Shown: positions 40,428 through 43,280 of the stretch, in pieces
Layout: each line of letters opens with the position of its first letter
Numbering within the stretch: the first letter of the stretch is position 1
Assembly: GCA_000432735.1 (NCBI GenBank)
Contig: FR887793.1
Location: forward strand, 1-43,280
DNA length: 43,280 bases
Source of the DNA: Bacteroides sp. CAG:443
Lineage (GTDB): Bacteria > Bacteroidota > Bacteroidia > Bacteroidales > Bacteroidaceae
Direction: 5' to 3'
Notes under the pieces: generated by a model
Database searches by the model: none
What the model was told of the DNA's origin: nothing
Seen by the model: the letters and a program-made list of their open reading frames with translations, nothing else
Program-made: the position numbers and the translations under genes

Positions 40428-41708
40428 TCATTCCATCCAGAGCAACATTACACGACGTGTATTCTCCGTTACGCGAAAGCGATTGTCGGTTCGTTCGTTT
40501 ACCAGCCATACAATATCGTCCCCCGAACATACCACATACTGGTCCTCTTTCTCAAACAAGGTCAATTTACGGTCACGCAGGTAATCGCGTACTTTCTTAA
40601 AGCCGTGCATGCCAAAAGGTATAAACTTATCTCCCGACTGCCAGCGGCGTAAAGTCAAAGGTTCTTCTAGCTTGTCAGCATCCAAGCAGGCTATCTTCGG
40701 GTCACGGGGAACCTCAAATCCAGCATCTATTTCACGAACCTCGTGATGCAATATCTTTTGGGAAGCATCCGCCAATGCCTCCCGTTTTTTCAAAAGCAGG
40801 TAGTCGCGGTCACGCAGTAGCACATAATCTCCGGAATAAAAAAGACGTCCGGATTCGCCTTCCAGACTTCTGTATATATCTTTCAGCTGAGCAGCATTGA
40901 ACCCATAAGGATGCAGAAGTTCAAACAATACGGCCAGGGGAGCCACTTCCTTTAGAATTTGGGAAATGCTAAACCGCCCCTCTCCTTCCGTAACCCTCAG
41001 ACAAGCAGCCTTCATCGCCTCACGATACACAGACTCTGCGTCAGACAGTCTGCGTGCCGTTTCGGATATAGCTTCACAAACGGACGGATTGATTTCTTTC
41101 AATAGAGGTATCACGTTCAGACGGAGCTTGTTTCGGGTATATTCATCTTGCAGATTCGTACTGTCGGTCACGTAGTCTTGATGCAGACTCTTCAAGAACT
41201 CCAGTATTTCCTCACGACTGACATCCAGCAACGGACGGACAATCGTTCCATTTACGGCAGCAATTCCTTTCAGACCATTGATGCCTGTTCCTCTGACCAG
41301 ATTCAAAAGAAAGGTTTCTACGCTGTCGTCACGATGATGAGCTACCGCCACGACCTTTGCTCCAACCTCTGTACGTATCTGTTCAAACCACCCATACCGC
41401 AACTCACGGGCAGCCATCTCAATGGAGATTCCCCTTTGTGATGCATAGCCGATCGTATCAAAATGCACCACCTGAAGTGGAACATTCAACTTACAGCACA
41501 ATGTACGAACAAAAGTTTCATCACGGTTTGATTCTTCTCCCCGAAGATGGAAATTACAATGCGCAGCTATGCAGGTATACCCTTCCAGCAATAACACACG
41601 CAATAACGCAACGGAATCAGCTCCACCGCTTAAAGCTACTACTATCTTGTCCGTCGGAGCAAACAAATGCTTCTCGTTGATACTCCGATTAATTTTCTGT
41701 CTAAACAT
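40428..41708 (-). CDS. tilS: tRNA(Ile)-lysidine synthase
   Basis: Modifies C34 of the CAU-anticodon tRNA-Ile to lysidine with ATP and lysine, needed to read AUA codons; essential and cytosolic. The PP-loop VVALSGGADSVALL sits near residue 25. CNFHLRGEESNRDE, VAVAHHRDDSVETFLLNLVRGTG and GLKGI are TilS signatures. The C-terminal substrate domain (RRWQSGDKFIPFGMHGFKKV) is present. I chose MFRQKINRS at 41708 (426 aa), as the longer start at 41735 overlaps a -7 box. That box (TACCTTTG, 41720-41713) ends 5 bp before the ATG, so the mRNA could be nearly leaderless. No terminator seen before the hemerythrin promoter. Confidence 0.92.
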   Translation of the reverse strand: MFRQKINRSINEKHLFAPTDKIVVALSGGADSVALLRVLLLEGYTCIAAHCNFHLRGEESNRDETFVRTLCCKLNVPLQVVHFDTIGYASQRGISIEMAARELRYGWFEQIRTEVGAKVVAVAHHRDDSVETFLLNLVRGTGINGLKGIAAVNGTIVRPLLDVSREEILEFLKSLHQDYVTDSTNLQDEYTRNKLRLNVIPLLKEINPSVCEAISETARRLSDAESVYREAMKAACLRVTEGEGRFSISQILKEVAPLAVLFELLHPYGFNAAQLKDIYRSLEGESGRLFYSGDYVLLRDRDYLLLKKREALADASQKILHHEVREIDAGFEVPRDPKIACLDADKLEEPLTLRRWQSGDKFIPFGMHGFKKVRDYLRDRKLTLFEKEDQYVVCSGDDIVWLVNERTDNRFRVTENTRRVMLLWME

Positions 41709-41712
41709 ATCA

Positions 41713-41720
41713 CAAAGGTA
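41713..41720 (-). promoter_or_regulatory. -7 box close to the tilS start
   Basis: TACCTTTG on the minus strand matches TAnnTTTG and ends 4 bp before the ATG at 41708. No -33 TTTG at usual spacing. It may give a leaderless message or be a chance match inside the longer frame. Confidence 0.35.
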
Positions 41721-42047
41721 AAAAATGTTCTCCAAATGTACCGGACAAATTCAAAAAAGATACTTTACCCACCTGTAAAATATCAAATTGCTTTCCTTGT
41801 ATCCCCAATAAAACCTGAATAAAAAGGAATTTTTCAACGAAAATTCTCCTCTTTCCCTATCATATAAAGGCCCAAAGGAGTAAACAAAAGATTTTATCAA
41901 TTTCTTTTTTTAATATCAATATTTACAAATTACAATACAAAACACAGATTTTAATTTCAATTCATAATATATATACCCTATTTTTATTTAAATAATAACA
42001 GAACGTATTTAAGAACATATTTTTTCTTGACTCTTATTGTTCTTTAT
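41721..42047. other. AT-rich intergenic region between divergent tilS and gltB
   Basis: About 330 bp, strongly A+T-rich, no gene. No clear terminator or palindrome of note; an imperfect GGAATTTT...AAAATTCT inverted repeat lies near 41831-41852. Confidence 0.45.
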
Positions 42048-42078
42048 TTTGTTTTTCGAAAGCATATATGTATTTTTG
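42048..42078 (+). promoter_or_regulatory. Promoter of gltB
   Basis: TTTG (42048-42051), 19-bp spacer and TATTTTTG (42071-42078): full match to the Bacteroides consensus, 49 bp before the start codon. Confidence 0.8.
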
Positions 42079-42127
42079 CAATCACACCGAAACAATAAAA
42101 CAAACATATCAATAAAATAGAAAGCAA

Positions 42128-43280
42128 ATGGGAGAAAAAGGTTACATTTTATCAGATAAGAGCGAAGATTTACCCCAATATGGGCATGGTCTTTACAGCC
42201 CAGCCAATGAGCATGACGCCTGTGGCGTGGGCATGATAGTCAACCTACATGGCACAAAATCACACGATTTGATTGACTCCGCCCTCAGAGTGCTGGAAAA
42301 CATGAAGCATCGTGGAGCAGAAGGCGCCGATAGTAAAACAGGCGACGGAGCGGGTATTATGGTACAAATACCACATGAATTTATCCTTCTGCAAGGGATT
42401 CCTGTTCCTGAAAAAGGGAAATACGGTACTGGATTGGTATTCATGCCTAAAGATAAAGAAGAACAACATACTATCATGAGCATCATGATAGAAGAAATAG
42501 AGCGAGAAGGCATGACACTGATGCACGTAAGAAGTGTACCAGTCAATTCAAGTGTACTTGGAAAAGATGCTCTTGCCACCGAACCGGATGTAAAGCAGAT
42601 TTTCATTACAGCCGAAGCTGATGAACAGAACCTTGAAAGAAAGCTATATATAATAAGGAAAAAGATAGAAAACAGAGTCGAACATAAAGACTTTTACATT
42701 GTTTCTCTCTCAAGCCGGAACATGGTATACAAAGGTATGCTTACATCTACTCAGCTGAGAGAATATTATGCCGACCTGACACAGCCTTATTTCACCAGTG
42801 CGCTTGCATTGGTACACTCACGTTTCAGTACCAATACGTTCCCAACATGGAGCCTTGCACAGCCATTTCGTATGATGGCCCACAATGGTGAAATCAATAC
42901 AATACGTGGTAATCGTGCATGGATGGAAGCAAGAGAGAGCGTATTGTCATCGGACACACTGGGAGATATCTCGAAAATACGCCCTATTATTCAGCCGGGC
43001 ATGAGCGACAGTGCATCTATGGATAATGTGCTGGAGTTCTTTGTTATGTCAGGTTTGAGCCTTCCACATGCACTGGCCATGATGGTACCCGAGTCAACCA
43101 ACGAAAAGAATCCTATCAGTCCGGCACTGAAAGCATTTTACGAATATCATTCCATCCTGATGGAACCGTGGGATGGTCCGGCTGCCTTGTTGTTTAGCGA
43201 CGGACGTTACGCCGGAGGTATGCTCGACCGAAACGGACTTCGTCCGGCACGCTGGCTGGTTACGAAGAGCGGGACGATGG
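42128..43280 (+). CDS. gltB: Glutamate synthase large subunit (partial, runs off the window)
   Basis: Class II glutamine amidotransferase part of glutamate synthase, which makes two glutamates from glutamine and 2-oxoglutarate with reduced cofactor. The ATG at 42128 opens a frame that stays open to the window end, 384 residues in view. The catalytic Cys is Cys32 in NEHDACGVGM, so a propeptide of about 31 residues would be removed. MKHRGAEGADSKTGDGAG, HSRFSTNTFPTWSLAQPF, AHNGEINTIRGN and the later LDRNGLRPARW are canonical. The FMN/Fe-S synthase domains lie beyond the edge. The partner gltD is not visible. Confidence 0.93.
   Translation, partial: MGEKGYILSDKSEDLPQYGHGLYSPANEHDACGVGMIVNLHGTKSHDLIDSALRVLENMKHRGAEGADSKTGDGAGIMVQIPHEFILLQGIPVPEKGKYGTGLVFMPKDKEEQHTIMSIMIEEIEREGMTLMHVRSVPVNSSVLGKDALATEPDVKQIFITAEADEQNLERKLYIIRKKIENRVEHKDFYIVSLSSRNMVYKGMLTSTQLREYYADLTQPYFTSALALVHSRFSTNTFPTWSLAQPFRMMAHNGEINTIRGNRAWMEARESVLSSDTLGDISKIRPIIQPGMSDSASMDNVLEFFVMSGLSLPHALAMMVPESTNEKNPISPALKAFYEYHSILMEPWDGPAALLFSDGRYAGGMLDRNGLRPARWLVTKSGTM

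Noticed and set aside
1..43280. CRISPR array, tRNA, rRNA, insertion sequence, integrase
   Set aside because: No regularly spaced repeats, cloverleaf sequences, transposase or integrase reading frames found on either strand.

Overview
The window looks like chromosomal DNA of a Bacteroidaceae member (Bacteroides or Phocaeicola). The evidence is repeated matches to the Bacteroides promoter (-33 TTTG, 19-20 bp spacer, -7 TAnnTTTG), genes typical of the group (DUF4492-cydAB, a tricorn-like S41 protease, LytS/LytTR regulators, lutABC, a split MacAB-type exporter) and poor Shine-Dalgarno sites. The assignment rests on recognition, not on a database search.

Layout. 1-5.87 kb: an AT-rich accessory block on the minus strand, with two different adenine methyltransferases, a phospholipase-D-fold restriction endonuclease, a shortened Schlafen/AlbA-type protein and a small HTH gene broken by one TGA codon. 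5.87-18.6 kb: mostly housekeeping genes on the minus strand (mutT, an MBL-fold hydrolase, small conserved proteins, a flavoprotein, a TSCPD protein, yebC, pheT, dnaB, tricorn protease). pheT carries a 40-bp tandem duplication that shifts the frame near its 3' end. 19.1-22.2 kb: ispE, an RluA-type pseudouridine synthase and a Spy/CpxP-like periplasmic protein on the plus strand. 22.5-25.4 kb: the cytochrome bd oxidase operon. 25.5-32.1 kb: a TolC/MacA/ATPase/permease export operon, followed by a LytS/LytTR two-component pair with its own promoter.

32.2-35.9 kb: an orphan promoter-terminator unit that looks like a small RNA, then a galactose mutarotase lipoprotein, a metallophosphoesterase and two small envelope proteins. 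36.0-38.7 kb: lutABC for lactate oxidation. 38.8-40.4 kb: the most interesting region. A hemerythrin-domain protein (RIC/YtfE-like) is co-encoded with a NarL/LuxR-type regulator whose receiver domain lacks the phosphorylatable Asp. The operon promoter and a second promoter past its other end both carry a 20-bp palindrome (AATACCTA-N4-TAGGTATT type) at exactly the same distance from the -7 box. The second promoter drives a short transcript of about 180 nt with a 20-codon basic ORF, a GC-rich hairpin and its own terminator. Together these look like a compact regulon for NO, oxygen or iron-sulfur stress. 40.4-41.7 kb: tilS. 42.1 kb to the end: gltB, cut by the window edge.

I saw no rRNA, tRNA, CRISPR array, insertion sequence or integrase.
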